Assembly (NCBI RefSeq): GCF_016863615.1
Contig: NZ_BOPF01000007.1
Location: 248,001 to 312,000, forward strand
Direction: 5' to 3'
Source: Virgisporangium aliadipatigenens
GTDB lineage: Bacteria > Actinomycetota > Actinomycetes > Mycobacteriales > Micromonosporaceae
DNA length: 64,000 nt
The notes beneath the pieces were generated by a model. The model ran no database searches, had not been told where the DNA came from, and saw only the letters and a list, made by a program, of their open reading frames with translations. Below are positions 7,633 to 18,321 of this stretch, in pieces. Within the stretch, counting starts at the first letter, position 1. Each line of letters begins with the position of its first letter. Position numbers and translations under genes: made by a program.

Positions 7633-8561
7633 CCGAGCCGCTGCGCGGGAGAACCGTGCTCATCACCGGCGCCGCCCGGGGGATCGGGGCGGAGACCGCC
7701 CGCCTCGCCGCCGCACGCGGTGCGCGGATCGCCGCCGTCGGCCTCGAGCCGGAACGCCTCGCCGCGCTCACCGCCGACCTCGACGCCACCGCGCCCTCGC
7801 CCGCCGGCAGGCACACCTGGGCCGAGTGCGACGTCACCGACCAGGCCGCCCTGGAGGCCGCCGTCTCGTCCACGGTGGACACTCACGGGCGCCTCGACGT
7901 GGTGCTCGCCAACGCCGGCATCGCCAGCCTCGGCACCGTCGCCGTCTCCGGCGCCGACGCGATGGTCCGCGCCGTCGACGTGAACCTCAACGGGGTCGTG
8001 CGCACCGCCGCCGCCACGCTGCCGCACCTGCGCGATTCGCACGGCTACCTGCTGATGGTCTCCTCGGCGGCGGCGTTCACCGTGCTGCCCGGGATGGCGG
8101 CCTACTGCGCCTCCAAGGCGGGGGTGGAGTCGTTCGGAACGGTGCTGCGCATGGAGTGCGCGCGCAGCGGCGTCGCCGTCGGCACCGCGCACCCGATCTG
8201 GATCGACACCGACCTGGTGCGCGACGTGCAGGCCGACCTGCCGTCGTTCCGGGAGACGCTGGGCCGGCTGCCGTGGCCGCTCAACAAGGTGGTGCCGGTG
8301 CGGCAGTGCGCCGAGGCTCTGGTGCGCGCCATGCAACGGCGCAGCCGCCGGGTGTACGTGCCGAAGGCGCTCGGCGTCGTGTCGGCGCTGCGGACGTTCT
8401 ACTGCGGGCCGGTCGCCGAGGCGGTGCTGCGCACCGGGGCGGAACGCATGCGGCGCATGGAGGCCGAGGTGCGGGCGCTCGACCGGAGGTTCGGGGCGCA
8501 CAGCGCGGGCTACGGCGCCGCGGCCGTCGATAAACCGTCCACAGTGGACGGTGCGCCGTGA
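7629..8561 (+). CDS. short-chain dehydrogenase/reductase
   Basis: The product is 310 residues, with an ATGA overlap onto the monooxygenase gene. The nucleotide-binding motif TGAARGIG is at residues ~14-21, NAG is present, and the catalytic Ser and YCASK (YxxxK) follow. It is longer than a minimal SDR, with a C-terminal extension (RRVYVPKALGVVSALRTF) typical of SadH-like enzymes associated with monooxygenases in mycobacteria. It probably interconverts an alcohol and ketone in the same pathway as its neighbours. GC-rich codon usage matches the operon. Confidence 0.9.
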   Translation: MTEPLRGRTVLITGAARGIGAETARLAAARGARIAAVGLEPERLAALTADLDATAPSPAGRHTWAECDVTDQAALEAAVSSTVDTHGRLDVVLANAGIASLGTVAVSGADAMVRAVDVNLNGVVRTAAATLPHLRDSHGYLLMVSSAAAFTVLPGMAAYCASKAGVESFGTVLRMECARSGVAVGTAHPIWIDTDLVRDVQADLPSFRETLGRLPWPLNKVVPVRQCAEALVRAMQRRSRRVYVPKALGVVSALRTFYCGPVAEAVLRTGAERMRRMEAEVRALDRRFGAHSAGYGAAAVDKPSTVDGAP

Positions 8562-9352
8562 GCGTCAACTACTCGGTCGTCGGCGCGGGCGAGCCGCTGG
8601 TGCTGCTGCACGGGCTCGGGCACCGCTGGCAGGCCTGGGAACCGGTGCTGGACCGCCTCGCCGCGCAGCACCGCGTCTACGCCGTGGACCTGCCGGGCTT
8701 CGGACTCTCGCCGCTGCCGGCCGGCGAGCTGCCCGACGGCATGCCGGGCGTGCTCGAGGCGGTGCACGCGTTCCTCGACGCGCTCGGTCTCGAACGCCCG
8801 CACGTGTGCGGCAACAGCCTCGGTGGCGCGGTCGCACTGGAACTGGCCGTCACCGGGCGCGCCGCGTCGGCCACCGCGCTGTCGCCCGCCGGGTTCTGCA
8901 CCGAGGCGGAGGCGCGGCGGGCGGTCGCGATCCTGCGGCGGATGCGCCTGTCGACCCTCCCGCCGGCCGCGGTGCTGCGCCTGGCGCTGGCCGTGCCGTT
9001 CGTGCGGGCGTGGTCGTTCGGGCCGCTGGTGACGAAGCCCGCCGCGCTGGCCGGCGAGCGGGCCCTCGGCGACGCGCTGGCGCTGCGCAACTCCACCGGC
9101 TTCCGGGCCGTCGCGCGGGCGGCGCACCACTACCGGTTCGCGGGTGCGCCGTCGGTGCCGGTGACGGTCGCGTGGGGGAGCGCGGACCGCATCCTCCAAC
9201 CGCACCAGGCCGAACGCGCCCGCGAACTGCTGCCGCACGCCCGCCACGTGGCCCTGCCGGGCTGCGGGCACGTACCCATGAGCGACGCGCCCGACCTCGT
9301 CGCCGACCTGATCCTGTCGACCACCCGGACGCGGCACCACAGCGGTTCGTGA
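8558..9352 (+). CDS. alpha/beta hydrolase
   Basis: The product is 264 residues, with a GTGA overlap onto the SDR gene. The oxyanion-hole motif LLHGLGHRW is near residue 15. The nucleophile elbow GNSLGG is near residue 88, the acid Asp in GSADRI near 208, and the base His in GCGHVP near 237. All catalytic triad residues are therefore present. In this operon it is the likely hydrolase for the ester or lactone formed by the monooxygenase. It is the last gene of the overlapping set 5196-9352. Confidence 0.88.
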   Translation: MSVNYSVVGAGEPLVLLHGLGHRWQAWEPVLDRLAAQHRVYAVDLPGFGLSPLPAGELPDGMPGVLEAVHAFLDALGLERPHVCGNSLGGAVALELAVTGRAASATALSPAGFCTEAEARRAVAILRRMRLSTLPPAAVLRLALAVPFVRAWSFGPLVTKPAALAGERALGDALALRNSTGFRAVARAAHHYRFAGAPSVPVTVAWGSADRILQPHQAERARELLPHARHVALPGCGHVPMSDAPDLVADLILSTTRTRHHSGS

Positions 9353-9446
9353 CACTGCTGATTTCCCCGGAACGCGCCGGCCGCCGGCACCGGAGCCGCC
9401 GCACCGAACGTAGGCTGATCGCCGTCAATGAGCGGCGGAGGTGTTC

Positions 9447-10136
9447 GTGGCGGCGGATCCGGCCGGGCGGGGAGTCGTCGACGGGGCGTTCCGGCTGTTG
9501 CGCGCGCTGCCGGAGACCGTTCCCGGGCGGCAGATCGCGCAACTGGTGCGGCTCACCGACCTGCCCCGGCCGACCGTGCACCGGCTGCTGCGCCAGCTGC
9601 GCGAGGCGGGCGCGGTCGACCTCGTCGGGGAGCACTGGACGCTCGGCGCCGACCTGGTGCGCCTGGCCCGGCGGGTCGAACCGCACGCCGGGTTGCGCGC
9701 CTGCGCGCAGGACGTCCTGCGGGTGATCCGCGCCGAGACCGGCCTGTCGGCGACACTCGTCGTTCCGGAGCCGGCCTCGCCCGTGGTCCTGGAGATGGTG
9801 CCCGGCGCGCTGACGTTGCCGGTGGCCGTGCGACCCGGCGACGCGATGCCGGCGTTCACCGCGTCCGGGCGCGTGCTCGCCGCCGCCCGGCCGGCCTCGC
9901 CGAAGGACCGCCACGCCGGTGTCGCCGTCGACCACGGCGCCGTCTGGGCGGACTTCACCTGCTACGCCGTTGCGGTGCTGCTGCCCGGTGACCGGCGGGC
10001 GGCGCTGCAGATCTCCTCCGTCGACCGGCGCCCCGCGGAGCGCTTCGCGCCGCTGCTGCACCGGGCGGGCTTCGCCCTGCAGCAGCGCCTCGCCGCGTCC
10101 GCTCAGCGGACGCCGGCTGGTCCGGAGGCGCCCTGA
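9447..10136 (+). CDS. IclR-family transcriptional regulator
   Basis: The product is about 229 residues. GTG 9447 is preferred because GGAGG lies 5 bases upstream; GTG 9441 is also in frame but sits on that site. The N-terminal winged helix-turn-helix (QIAQLVRLTDLPRPTVHRLL) spans about residues 25-75, followed by a shortened IclR effector domain, so it is slightly smaller than the usual 250 residues. A TAGGCT -10 hexamer at 9411-9416 suggests its own promoter. It lies between the monooxygenase operon and the GMC oxidoreductase gene and probably controls one or both. Confidence 0.82.
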   Translation: MAADPAGRGVVDGAFRLLRALPETVPGRQIAQLVRLTDLPRPTVHRLLRQLREAGAVDLVGEHWTLGADLVRLARRVEPHAGLRACAQDVLRVIRAETGLSATLVVPEPASPVVLEMVPGALTLPVAVRPGDAMPAFTASGRVLAAARPASPKDRHAGVAVDHGAVWADFTCYAVAVLLPGDRRAALQISSVDRRPAERFAPLLHRAGFALQQRLAASAQRTPAGPEAP

Positions 10137-10183
10137 TCGCCAGGGTGGGACCGTCCGCGACGACGACGGAGGGATCTCTCGCC

Positions 10184-11692
10184 ATGGTGGAACCGCGTTA
10201 CGACTTCGTGGTGTGCGGCGCCGGCTCGGCCGGTTCGGCGCTGGCCGGGCGGCTGGCCGAGGACCCGGCCGTGTCGGTCCTGCTGGTCGAGGCGGGTGGC
10301 GAGGACCGGGGCCCGAGCATCGACGACCCGGAGCTGTGGCCGCTCAACCTGGGCACCGAGCGGGTGTGGAACTTCGCCACCGAGCCGGACCCCGGGGTCA
10401 ACGGCAGGTCGCTGCCCTACGCGATGGGCCGGGTGCTGGGTGGCGGCGGCAGCGTCAACGTCTCCATCTGGATCCGTGGCCATCGCGACGACTGGGATTT
10501 CATCGCGCGGGAGACCGGCGATCCGGCGTGGGGCCACGAGGCCGTGCGGGAGACGTTCGACCGGATCGAGAACGACCCGATGTGGGTGCGGGACGCGACC
10601 GACCTCCACCCGTACGCGCAGGCGCTGCTCACCGCGGCGGGGGAGACGGGCTTCGCCCGCCACGACCACCCCAACGGCGCGCTGATGGAGGCCGAGCGCG
10701 GGGCCGCGCCGCGACAGGAGATCATCCGGAACGGCCGGCGCCAGTCGCCGTTCCGCTCCTACGTCGGGATGCGGCCCCGCCCTAACCTGACCGTGCTGAG
10801 CGGCACGCTCGTGACCGAGGTGCTGTTCGAGAAGAACCGCGCCGTCGGCGTGCGGCTGCGCGGCGGCGGAACGACCCGGGAGGTGCGCGCGTCGACCGAG
10901 GTGGTGCTCTCGCTCGGCGCGGTCAACACGCCCCGGACGCTCCTGCTCTCCGGCGTCGGCGACCCCCGCGAACTGGCGGCGCACTCGATCGCGCCGCGCG
11001 TGCACCTGCCCGGCGTCGGCCGCAACCTCAACGACCACGCGCTGATCAGCCTCGTGTGGCGGGCCGCCGACGGTGCCGAGCTGCGCGCCCCGGGGGAGAG
11101 CCGGGCCGGTGTCTTCTGGAACCTGACCGACGCGGCGCGGGAGCCGCCGGTATTCATGTACTCCACGTGCTCCGCCGCGGTGTCGCAGACCGTCGCCGCC
11201 CGCACCGTCCTGCCCGAACGCGTCGTCACCTTCATGATCGGGATGCGGATGCGCGGGACCGGCCGGGTCCGCCTCGCCTCCGCCGATCCGACGGTCGACC
11301 CGCTCATCAGCACCGGCTACTTCGCCGACCCCGCGGACCTCACCGCCGCGCGGCACGCGCTGGAGACCGCGCGGGCCGTCGGGACGGCCCCGGCGCTGCG
11401 CCCCTACCTCGCCGCCGAGGTGCTGCCCGGCCCCGTCGGCCGCGACGCGACGGCCGCCTACCTGCGCGACGTGGTGGAGACGTTCTGGCACCAGAGCGGC
11501 ACGGCCAGGATGGGGCGGGACGACACGGCGGTCGTCGACCCGCGGCTGCGCGTCGTCGGCTGCGAAGGCCTGCGGGTGGCCGACGCCTCCGTGCTGCCGC
11601 GGGTGACCGTCGCCAACACCATGGCGCCGAGCGTGCTCGTCGGCGAGCGGGCCGCCGCGTTCATCCGCGCCGACCACGGACTGGCCGGCTGA
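10184..11692 (+). CDS. GMC-family FAD oxidoreductase
   Basis: The product is 502 residues. ATG 10184 is chosen because GGAGGG lies 10 bases upstream; an in-frame GTG at 10145 would add 13 residues with no ribosome-binding site. The FAD motif GAGSAGSALAGRLAED is near residue 10, the GMC signature region (GRVLGGGGSVNVSIWIRG) near 83, and the catalytic His-containing WHQSGTARMG near 433. Family members oxidise alcohols (choline, glucose, sterols, long-chain alcohols) with FAD. With the preceding Baeyer-Villiger operon it suggests oxidation of a hydrophobic alcohol, but the substrate is not visible. Confidence 0.9.
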   Translation: MVEPRYDFVVCGAGSAGSALAGRLAEDPAVSVLLVEAGGEDRGPSIDDPELWPLNLGTERVWNFATEPDPGVNGRSLPYAMGRVLGGGGSVNVSIWIRGHRDDWDFIARETGDPAWGHEAVRETFDRIENDPMWVRDATDLHPYAQALLTAAGETGFARHDHPNGALMEAERGAAPRQEIIRNGRRQSPFRSYVGMRPRPNLTVLSGTLVTEVLFEKNRAVGVRLRGGGTTREVRASTEVVLSLGAVNTPRTLLLSGVGDPRELAAHSIAPRVHLPGVGRNLNDHALISLVWRAADGAELRAPGESRAGVFWNLTDAAREPPVFMYSTCSAAVSQTVAARTVLPERVVTFMIGMRMRGTGRVRLASADPTVDPLISTGYFADPADLTAARHALETARAVGTAPALRPYLAAEVLPGPVGRDATAAYLRDVVETFWHQSGTARMGRDDTAVVDPRLRVVGCEGLRVADASVLPRVTVANTMAPSVLVGERAAAFIRADHGLAG

Positions 11693-11707
11693 GCGCCGGT
11701 CGACCGC

Positions 11708-13207
<1,500 letters not shown>

Positions 13208-13288
13208 GGCGATACGATCGGCATCCGCCGCCGCCTTCTGAGCACCTGTGACGGGCCCCGCAGGGGGTCCACGCCGAGGCACTTGGGG

Positions 13289-13383
13289 ACGCGGACGTGG
13301 CAGCGGAGTCGCAACGAAGCGAAGCGAGTGGAGCGCAGCGGTGCGGCTGGGAACCACGGTCGCGCGCCCGGCGGACGCGCGAC
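13289..13383 (+). repeat. dispersed hairpin repeat, copy A
   Basis: This intergenic stretch shares several exact blocks with 32097-32160 on the opposite strand. They are ACGCGGACGTGGCAGCG, GCGGTGCG, ACGGTCGCGCGCCCG and CGGACGCGCGAC, in the same order. Copy A carries about 31 extra bases made of gaagcg-like words. The last two blocks fold into an 11-bp hairpin (13358-13369 with 13373-13383). It lies between the response regulator stop and the GGDEF start. Confidence 0.7.
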
Positions 13384-13423
13384 AAGGGATCGAGAAGCAC
13401 GCTCGACCGGCTACGAGCCGGCC

Positions 13424-14092
13424 CTACCCCTCCCGCAGGTAACGCAACACCGCCAACACCCGCCGGTGATCCGTCTCCACCGCCGGCAGGTCCAACTTCG
13501 TGAAGATCGCCGACACGTGCTTCTCCACGCTGCGCGGCGCCAACCCGAGCCGCCCCTGGATCGCCACGTTCGAACGCCCCTCGGCGAGCAGCGCCAGCAC
13601 CTCCCGTTCGCGGGCGGTCAGCCGGGCCATGCCGGCGTCGACGGCCGGCGCGGCCAGCAGCTGGCGCACCACCTCCGGATCCAGGGCGGTGCCGCCACCG
13701 GCGACCCGGCGCAGCGCGTCGACGAACTCGCCCGAGCTCACCACCCGGTCCTTCAGCAGGTAGCCGACCTTCGACGCCTGGCGGGACAGCAGCTGCCGCG
13801 CGTAGGAGGTCTCGACCCACTGCGAGAGGACCAGCACGGCCGTCTCCGGATGCGCGGAACGGATGGTCAGCGCGGCGCGGATGCCCTCGTCGGTGTGCGT
13901 CGGCGGCATCCGCACGTCGACGACGGCGAGGTCGGGGCGGTGCGCGGCGACGGCGGCCAGCAGGTCGTCGGCGTTGTCCACCACCGCGCGCACCTCGACG
14001 CCGTGGTCGTCGAGCAGCGCGGCCATGCCGTCGCGCAGCAGCACGTTGTCCTCGGCGATCACGACCCGCAGCGTCGTTCCCGGCACGTTCAC
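13424..14092 (-). CDS. NarL/LuxR-family response regulator
   Basis: The product is 222 residues. The receiver domain begins RVVIAEDNVLLRDGM and carries the phosphorylatable Asp in VVDVRMPP near residue 60. The C-terminal LuxR helix-turn-helix contains LTAREREVLALLAEGRSN and APRSVEKHVSAIFTKLDL. Its GTG overlaps the kinase stop as GTGA, so the two are translationally coupled. It is the last gene of an ABC-permease-kinase-regulator operon and most likely autoregulates that transporter in response to an envelope stress or antimicrobial peptide. Confidence 0.92.
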   Translation of the reverse strand: MNVPGTTLRVVIAEDNVLLRDGMAALLDDHGVEVRAVVDNADDLLAAVAAHRPDLAVVDVRMPPTHTDEGIRAALTIRSAHPETAVLVLSQWVETSYARQLLSRQASKVGYLLKDRVVSSGEFVDALRRVAGGGTALDPEVVRQLLAAPAVDAGMARLTAREREVLALLAEGRSNVAIQGRLGLAPRSVEKHVSAIFTKLDLPAVETDHRRVLAVLRYLREG

Positions 14093-15291
14093 CGCCCCAG
14101 TGTCATGGTGATCGCCGTCGGCCCGCCCGCCGGGCTGTCGATCGCGAACGTCCCGTCCAGCGCCCGCGCCCGCTCGGCGAGCCCGCGCAGGCCCGAGCCG
14201 GTGCCGACCGCTGCGCCGCCACGCCCGTCGTCGCGCACCACGAGCCGCAGCCCGTCCCCGTCGCCGCGCACCCGCACCTCGGCCCGGGTGGCCGACGCGT
14301 GCCGGGTGACGTTCGCCAGCAGCTCCGCGACCGCGAAGTAGGCGGCCGTCGCGGTGGCGTCCGACGGCGCCACGGGCAGGTCGACGGCGAGCGTCGTCGG
14401 GACGGCGTTGCGCGCGGCGAGCGTCTCCAGCGCGGTGGCGAGGCCGGCGTCCAGGGCGGGCGGGTGGATGCGTCGCACGATGTCGCGCAGTTCGGCGAGG
14501 GCCTCGGTCACGGTCTCCTGCGCGGCCGTCACGAGGCCGGCGACCGCGGGATCGTCGACCCGCTGTTCGATCCGGGACAGGGTCACCCCGAGCGAGACGA
14601 GGCGGGCCTGCGTGCCGTCGTGCAGGTCGCGTTCGACCCGGCGCAGCGTCCGGGCGGCGTCCGCGGTGAGGACGTCGCGGCCGGTCTCCAGCGCCGCGAT
14701 CCGTCTCCGCTCGCCGCCCGGCTCCAGCAGCACCCGGACCAGCACCCTGTCGACCCCCACGAGCAGACGGACCAGCCAGGGGAACGTCATGACAGCCGCG
14801 AAACCCTGCACCGACGGCCAGAGCGTCTGCGCCCACGTGGCGTCGTCGACCAGCCCGAACGCGTCCGGCACCACCAGCCACCACAGCGGATACGTGAGGA
14901 ACAGCGTCCCGCTCACCACCAGCACCCCACCGAGGTAAGCGGCCGTGACGACCAGCGGGAAGTGCGCCAGGGCGTAGAGCAGCGCGCGCCACGCCACGCC
15001 GTCGCCGAGCACGGCCACGTAGCTGCGGCGCCGGCGCGGCGGCGGCGACGGCCAGTCCCACCCGAGGACGGCCCGCGCCGGGATCCGGTGCCAGCGCACG
15101 CTCGCCCGCGCGAGGACCAGCACACCGATCAGGACCGGCAGCCCGACCATCACCAGGGTGCCGACCGAGGCGACGATCCCGAGCACCCCCACCAGCACGA
15201 ACGCCGGCACCGCGAAGAGCGTCGCCAGCAGCGCGTACGCGTACTCCCGCCAGGTGCGTGCGGCGAACGGCGCACCGAACAGCCGCCTCAT
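14089..15291 (-). CDS. sensor histidine kinase (NarL-partner type, HisKA_3)
   Basis: The product is 400 residues. Four or more membrane segments fill the first ~200 residues, in two groups with little extracytoplasmic sequence, so it may sense through its ABC transporter partner. The phosphoacceptor box is RRVERDLHDGTQARLVSLG, with His near residue 227. The ATPase part includes VRDDGRGG and GSGLRGLAERA. Its ATG overlaps the permease stop (ATGA) and its stop overlaps the regulator start (GTGA). It is paralogous in layout to the kinase at 43537-44733. Confidence 0.92.
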   Translation of the reverse strand: MRRLFGAPFAARTWREYAYALLATLFAVPAFVLVGVLGIVASVGTLVMVGLPVLIGVLVLARASVRWHRIPARAVLGWDWPSPPPRRRRSYVAVLGDGVAWRALLYALAHFPLVVTAAYLGGVLVVSGTLFLTYPLWWLVVPDAFGLVDDATWAQTLWPSVQGFAAVMTFPWLVRLLVGVDRVLVRVLLEPGGERRRIAALETGRDVLTADAARTLRRVERDLHDGTQARLVSLGVTLSRIEQRVDDPAVAGLVTAAQETVTEALAELRDIVRRIHPPALDAGLATALETLAARNAVPTTLAVDLPVAPSDATATAAYFAVAELLANVTRHASATRAEVRVRGDGDGLRLVVRDDGRGGAAVGTGSGLRGLAERARALDGTFAIDSPAGGPTAITMTLGR

Positions 15292-16619
15292 TCCACCGCC
15301 GCCGCGACGACGTGCACCGGGCGCCCGCGGGTCAGCGCGACGGCCGGCGCGAGCGTCCCCGCGGCCACCACCCCGGCCGTGAGCGCGACGCCCGCCAGCA
15401 GATATCCGAACGGCACGTACGGCGCCGAACGCAGCACCGGCACCAGCACCGCCCCGGCGATCCCGGCGGCGAGCCCGAGAGCGGTGGCCGTCACCAGCAC
15501 AGCCTCCCAGGCGACCACGGCGAGCACACGCCGGCGGGTCCCTCCGGCGAGCCGCGTGACGGCGAGGTCCCGCTGCCGCCCGACGAGCCCGGTGACGAGC
15601 GTGGCCACGGCGGCGATCGCGGCGAACGCGCAGTACACGGCCGTGCCGGAGTAGTCCGTCCAGAGTTCGCCGGCCGGCTCGCGCAGCCCGGTGCGGTGCG
15701 CCGGCGTGGTGTGCGAGGCCACCTTGACGAGGGCGAACGCCACCACGAGCACCAGCGGCACCAGCGCGCCCGACAGCGCCCGCGACGCGGCGGCCACGTT
15801 GTCGACGGCCAGCCGCACGATCCCCCGGCTGAACGGCCGCACCCGGGCCGCGACGCCGCGCAGCAGCACCGGCCCGAGCAGGCCCACGCCGACGCACATG
15901 GCGAGCATGACGAAGAACGCGTTCTCGCCGGCCCGCTCCGGCGCCTGCCGCGCCACGACGGCCGACAGCACCACCCCGGCCACGACCAGCCCGGCGCCGG
16001 CGAGGGCCCGCGGCGCGCCGATCCCCGGCCGGCGGGTGGCCGCCTCGGTCAGTGCGCGCGCCGGCCGGATCCGGGCCGGCCGAACGGCGGCCGCCAGCCC
16101 GCCCAGCACCGATGTCGCGATCCCGATGCCGATCACCATCGGCAGCACGGCGAGCGAGGGCGCGTACGCGACGACCCCCGGCAGGACACCGTGCTGGGTC
16201 AGCCCGCCGACCCAGGCGTGCCCCGCCCCGAGCCCGAACGGGTACCCGAGCCCGGCCGCCGGCACGGCCACGACCGCCGCCTGCAGCGCCACCGAGCGGC
16301 GGATCCGCCCCGGGGTGGCGCCGATGGCGCGCAGCAACGCGATGTCGCGCAGCTGGCGGGCGATCGCGAGGTTCATGGTGACGCCGACCAGCAGGATCGC
16401 CATGTACACCGCGATCAGCGCGAACGCCACCGCCGCCTCCGGCACCGAGGTCGCCTCGACGGCGGCGCGCTGCGCCGGGGACAGCGGTGCCGCGCCGAGC
16501 GACGCGGCGGTCGTGACCATCATCGTGATCACGGTCGACGCGACACACTGCGTGACGGTCGGCCCGAGCAACGCCCACTTGTGCCGCCGCAACGCCTGCG
16601 CGGTGATCCCCGCCCTCAC
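15288..16619 (-). CDS. FtsX-like ABC transporter permease
   Basis: The product is 443 residues from GTG 16619, which overlaps the ATPase stop. It has two FtsX-type units, each with several membrane helices. The motif LRAIGATPGRIRRSVALQAAV of the first unit and VTRLAGGTRRRVLAVVAWEAV of the second are typical ATPase-coupling segments. The large extracytoplasmic domains seen in MacB are short here. This shape is seen in peptide-antibiotic resistance transporters of actinomycetes. It forms a complex with the ATPase at 16616-17350. Confidence 0.9.
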   Translation of the reverse strand: MRAGITAQALRRHKWALLGPTVTQCVASTVITMMVTTAASLGAAPLSPAQRAAVEATSVPEAAVAFALIAVYMAILLVGVTMNLAIARQLRDIALLRAIGATPGRIRRSVALQAAVVAVPAAGLGYPFGLGAGHAWVGGLTQHGVLPGVVAYAPSLAVLPMVIGIGIATSVLGGLAAAVRPARIRPARALTEAATRRPGIGAPRALAGAGLVVAGVVLSAVVARQAPERAGENAFFVMLAMCVGVGLLGPVLLRGVAARVRPFSRGIVRLAVDNVAAASRALSGALVPLVLVVAFALVKVASHTTPAHRTGLREPAGELWTDYSGTAVYCAFAAIAAVATLVTGLVGRQRDLAVTRLAGGTRRRVLAVVAWEAVLVTATALGLAAGIAGAVLVPVLRSAPYVPFGYLLAGVALTAGVVAAGTLAPAVALTRGRPVHVVAAAVE

Positions 16620-17350
16620 GCCGCACGCCCGGCGCCGGCGAGTCCGGCCGCGGAGACGGCGCGCAGCCGTTCCGCGATGGCGACCGGATCGGGGGTCGGC
16701 CCGTCGGCGACGATCCGCCCGTCGCGCAGCAGCACCAGCCGGTCGCTGAACCCGGCCGCCCCCGGATCGTGCGTCACCATCACCACCGTCACGCCGTCCC
16801 GGTCGACGGCGTCGCGCAGCAGCCCGAGGACGGTGGCCCCGGTGCTCGGGTCCAGCGCGCCGGTGGGTTCGTCGGCGAAGACGACCGCCGGCCGGGTGAT
16901 CAGCGCACGGGCCACGGCGACCCGTTGCCGCTGGCCGCCGGAGAGTTCGCCGACCGGGCGGGACGCCAGGCCGTCGAGGCCGACCGAGCGGAGCACCCCG
17001 TCGAGGTCGCCCCGGGGGCCGCCGAGCCGGCTGGGCAGCAGGACGTTCTGCCGCACGGTCAGCGCCGAGAGCAGGTTGTAGGACTGGAACACGAACCCGA
17101 CCCGGTCGCGGCGCAGCCGGGTCAGCCGCCCCTCGCGCATCCGGGTGATGTCCCGCCCGGCCAGGCGCACCCGGCCGTGGGAGGGCCGGTCCAGCCCGGC
17201 GGCGCAGTGCAGCAGCGTGCTCTTGCCCGACCCGGTCGCTCCCATCACCGCCACGAACGTCCCCGCCGGCACCGCCAGCGACACCCCGTCGAGCGCGGCC
17301 GCCCGGCCGTATCGTTTGGTGACGTCGACCAGTTCCACCACAGGTTCCAT
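16616..17350 (-). CDS. ABC transporter ATP-binding protein (MacB/LolD type)
   Basis: The product is 244 residues. Walker A is GATGSGKST near residue 37, the Q-loop is in FVFQSYNLLSALTVRQNV, the signature is LSGGQRQRVAVARAL, Walker B is VVFADEPTGALD, and the H-loop is VMVTHDP. All nucleotide-binding residues are intact. It is the first gene of a four-gene overlapping operon running to 13424. Together with the FtsX-like permease it probably removes or detects envelope-active compounds. Confidence 0.92.
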   Translation of the reverse strand: MEPVVELVDVTKRYGRAAALDGVSLAVPAGTFVAVMGATGSGKSTLLHCAAGLDRPSHGRVRLAGRDITRMREGRLTRLRRDRVGFVFQSYNLLSALTVRQNVLLPSRLGGPRGDLDGVLRSVGLDGLASRPVGELSGGQRQRVAVARALITRPAVVFADEPTGALDPSTGATVLGLLRDAVDRDGVTVVMVTHDPGAAGFSDRLVLLRDGRIVADGPTPDPVAIAERLRAVSAAGLAGAGRAA

Positions 17351-17429
17351 GGGGAACGAGCCTGCCGGCCCCGGCGCGCCGGGACATCAGGGCCGGCCGT
17401 GCGCCCCGGGGTGCGGCTGTCCGCACCTC

Positions 17430-18224
17430 CTACGCGCGGCAGACGATCTCCCCGTGCAGCACCACGAACCAGCCGTCGTCCGACTCGGCCCAGCGCCGCC
17501 ACCCCCGCGACACCCGGTTGAGGGTCGCCAGCGCCACGCCGGCGTCGAGCAGCTGCCGCGCGATGTCCGAACGCACGATGCGATCCGCCCACATCCCGCC
17601 CCAGTAGCGGCGTTCCTCGGGGGAGGCGTGGCACCACGTGTCGGCCGTCGCCGTCACCTCGGTGAAACCGGCCGCGCGGGCCCAGGAGAGCAGGCGCCGT
17701 CCGGCGTCGGGTTCGCCGCCGTTGGCGCGCGCCGCGCGCTGGTAGAGCGCCAGCCACTCGTCCAGTTCGGGCAGTTGGGGGAACCAGGTGAAGCCCGCGT
17801 AGTCGCCGTCGCGGGCGGCCACCACCCCGCCGTGGCGGCACACCCGGCGCATCTCGCGCAGCGCCTTCACCGGGTCCTGCAGGTGCTGCAGCACCTGGTG
17901 GGCGTGCACCACGTCGAAGCTCTCGTCGGGCAGGTCCAGGGCGTGCGCGTCGGCGACGACGAAGTCGATGTTGGTGGTGCCGCGGCGTTCGGCCTCGGCG
18001 CGGCACAGGTCCAACGCGGCGTCGGTCCGCTCGACGGCGGTCACCCGGCCGGGCGCCACCCGGGCGGCGAGGTCGACCGTGATGGTGCCCGGGCCGCAGC
18101 CGACGTCGAGCAGCGACATGCCGGGGCGCAGGTGCGGCAGCAGGTAGGCGGCCGAGTTCTCCGCCGTGCGCCACCGGTGCGAGCGCAGCACGGACTCGTC
18201 GTGTCCGTGGGTGTAGACGGTCAT
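17430..18224 (-). CDS. class I SAM-dependent methyltransferase
   Basis: The product is 264 residues. The SAM-binding glycine motif LLDVGCGPGTITVDLA is near residue 38, followed by an acidic residue (AVERTDAALDLC), a GDxxxL-like segment (VADAHALDLP) and VVHAHQVLQHLQDP. This is the UbiE/Methyltransf_11 pattern with an aromatic C-terminal region (PQLPELDEWLALYQRAA). It acts on a small molecule rather than RNA or DNA, judging from family. It is divergent from the GntR regulator gene, and the substrate is not indicated. Confidence 0.85.
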   Translation of the reverse strand: MTVYTHGHDESVLRSHRWRTAENSAAYLLPHLRPGMSLLDVGCGPGTITVDLAARVAPGRVTAVERTDAALDLCRAEAERRGTTNIDFVVADAHALDLPDESFDVVHAHQVLQHLQDPVKALREMRRVCRHGGVVAARDGDYAGFTWFPQLPELDEWLALYQRAARANGGEPDAGRRLLSWARAAGFTEVTATADTWCHASPEERRYWGGMWADRIVRSDIARQLLDAGVALATLNRVSRGWRRWAESDDGWFVVLHGEIVCRA

Positions 18225-18270
18225 GGTCCGACCGTATCGGTTGTCCTGAATTTCGGGATATAGATCCCGT

Positions 18271-18313
18271 ATGTTGGACGGGCTGGCGCTCTGAGGTCGC
18301 TGACATCTAACAT
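18271..18313. promoter_or_regulatory. inverted repeat and promoter upstream of the GntR gene
   Basis: ATGTTGGA at 18271-18278 and TCTAACAT at 18306-18313 form an inverted repeat with one mismatch and a 27-base spacer. TAACAT at 18308-18313 serves as a -10 eight bases before ATG 18322, suggesting a leaderless transcript. A repressor bound here would cover the promoter, so autoregulation by GntR is likely. Confidence 0.5.
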
Positions 18314-18321
18314 TTCAGTCC

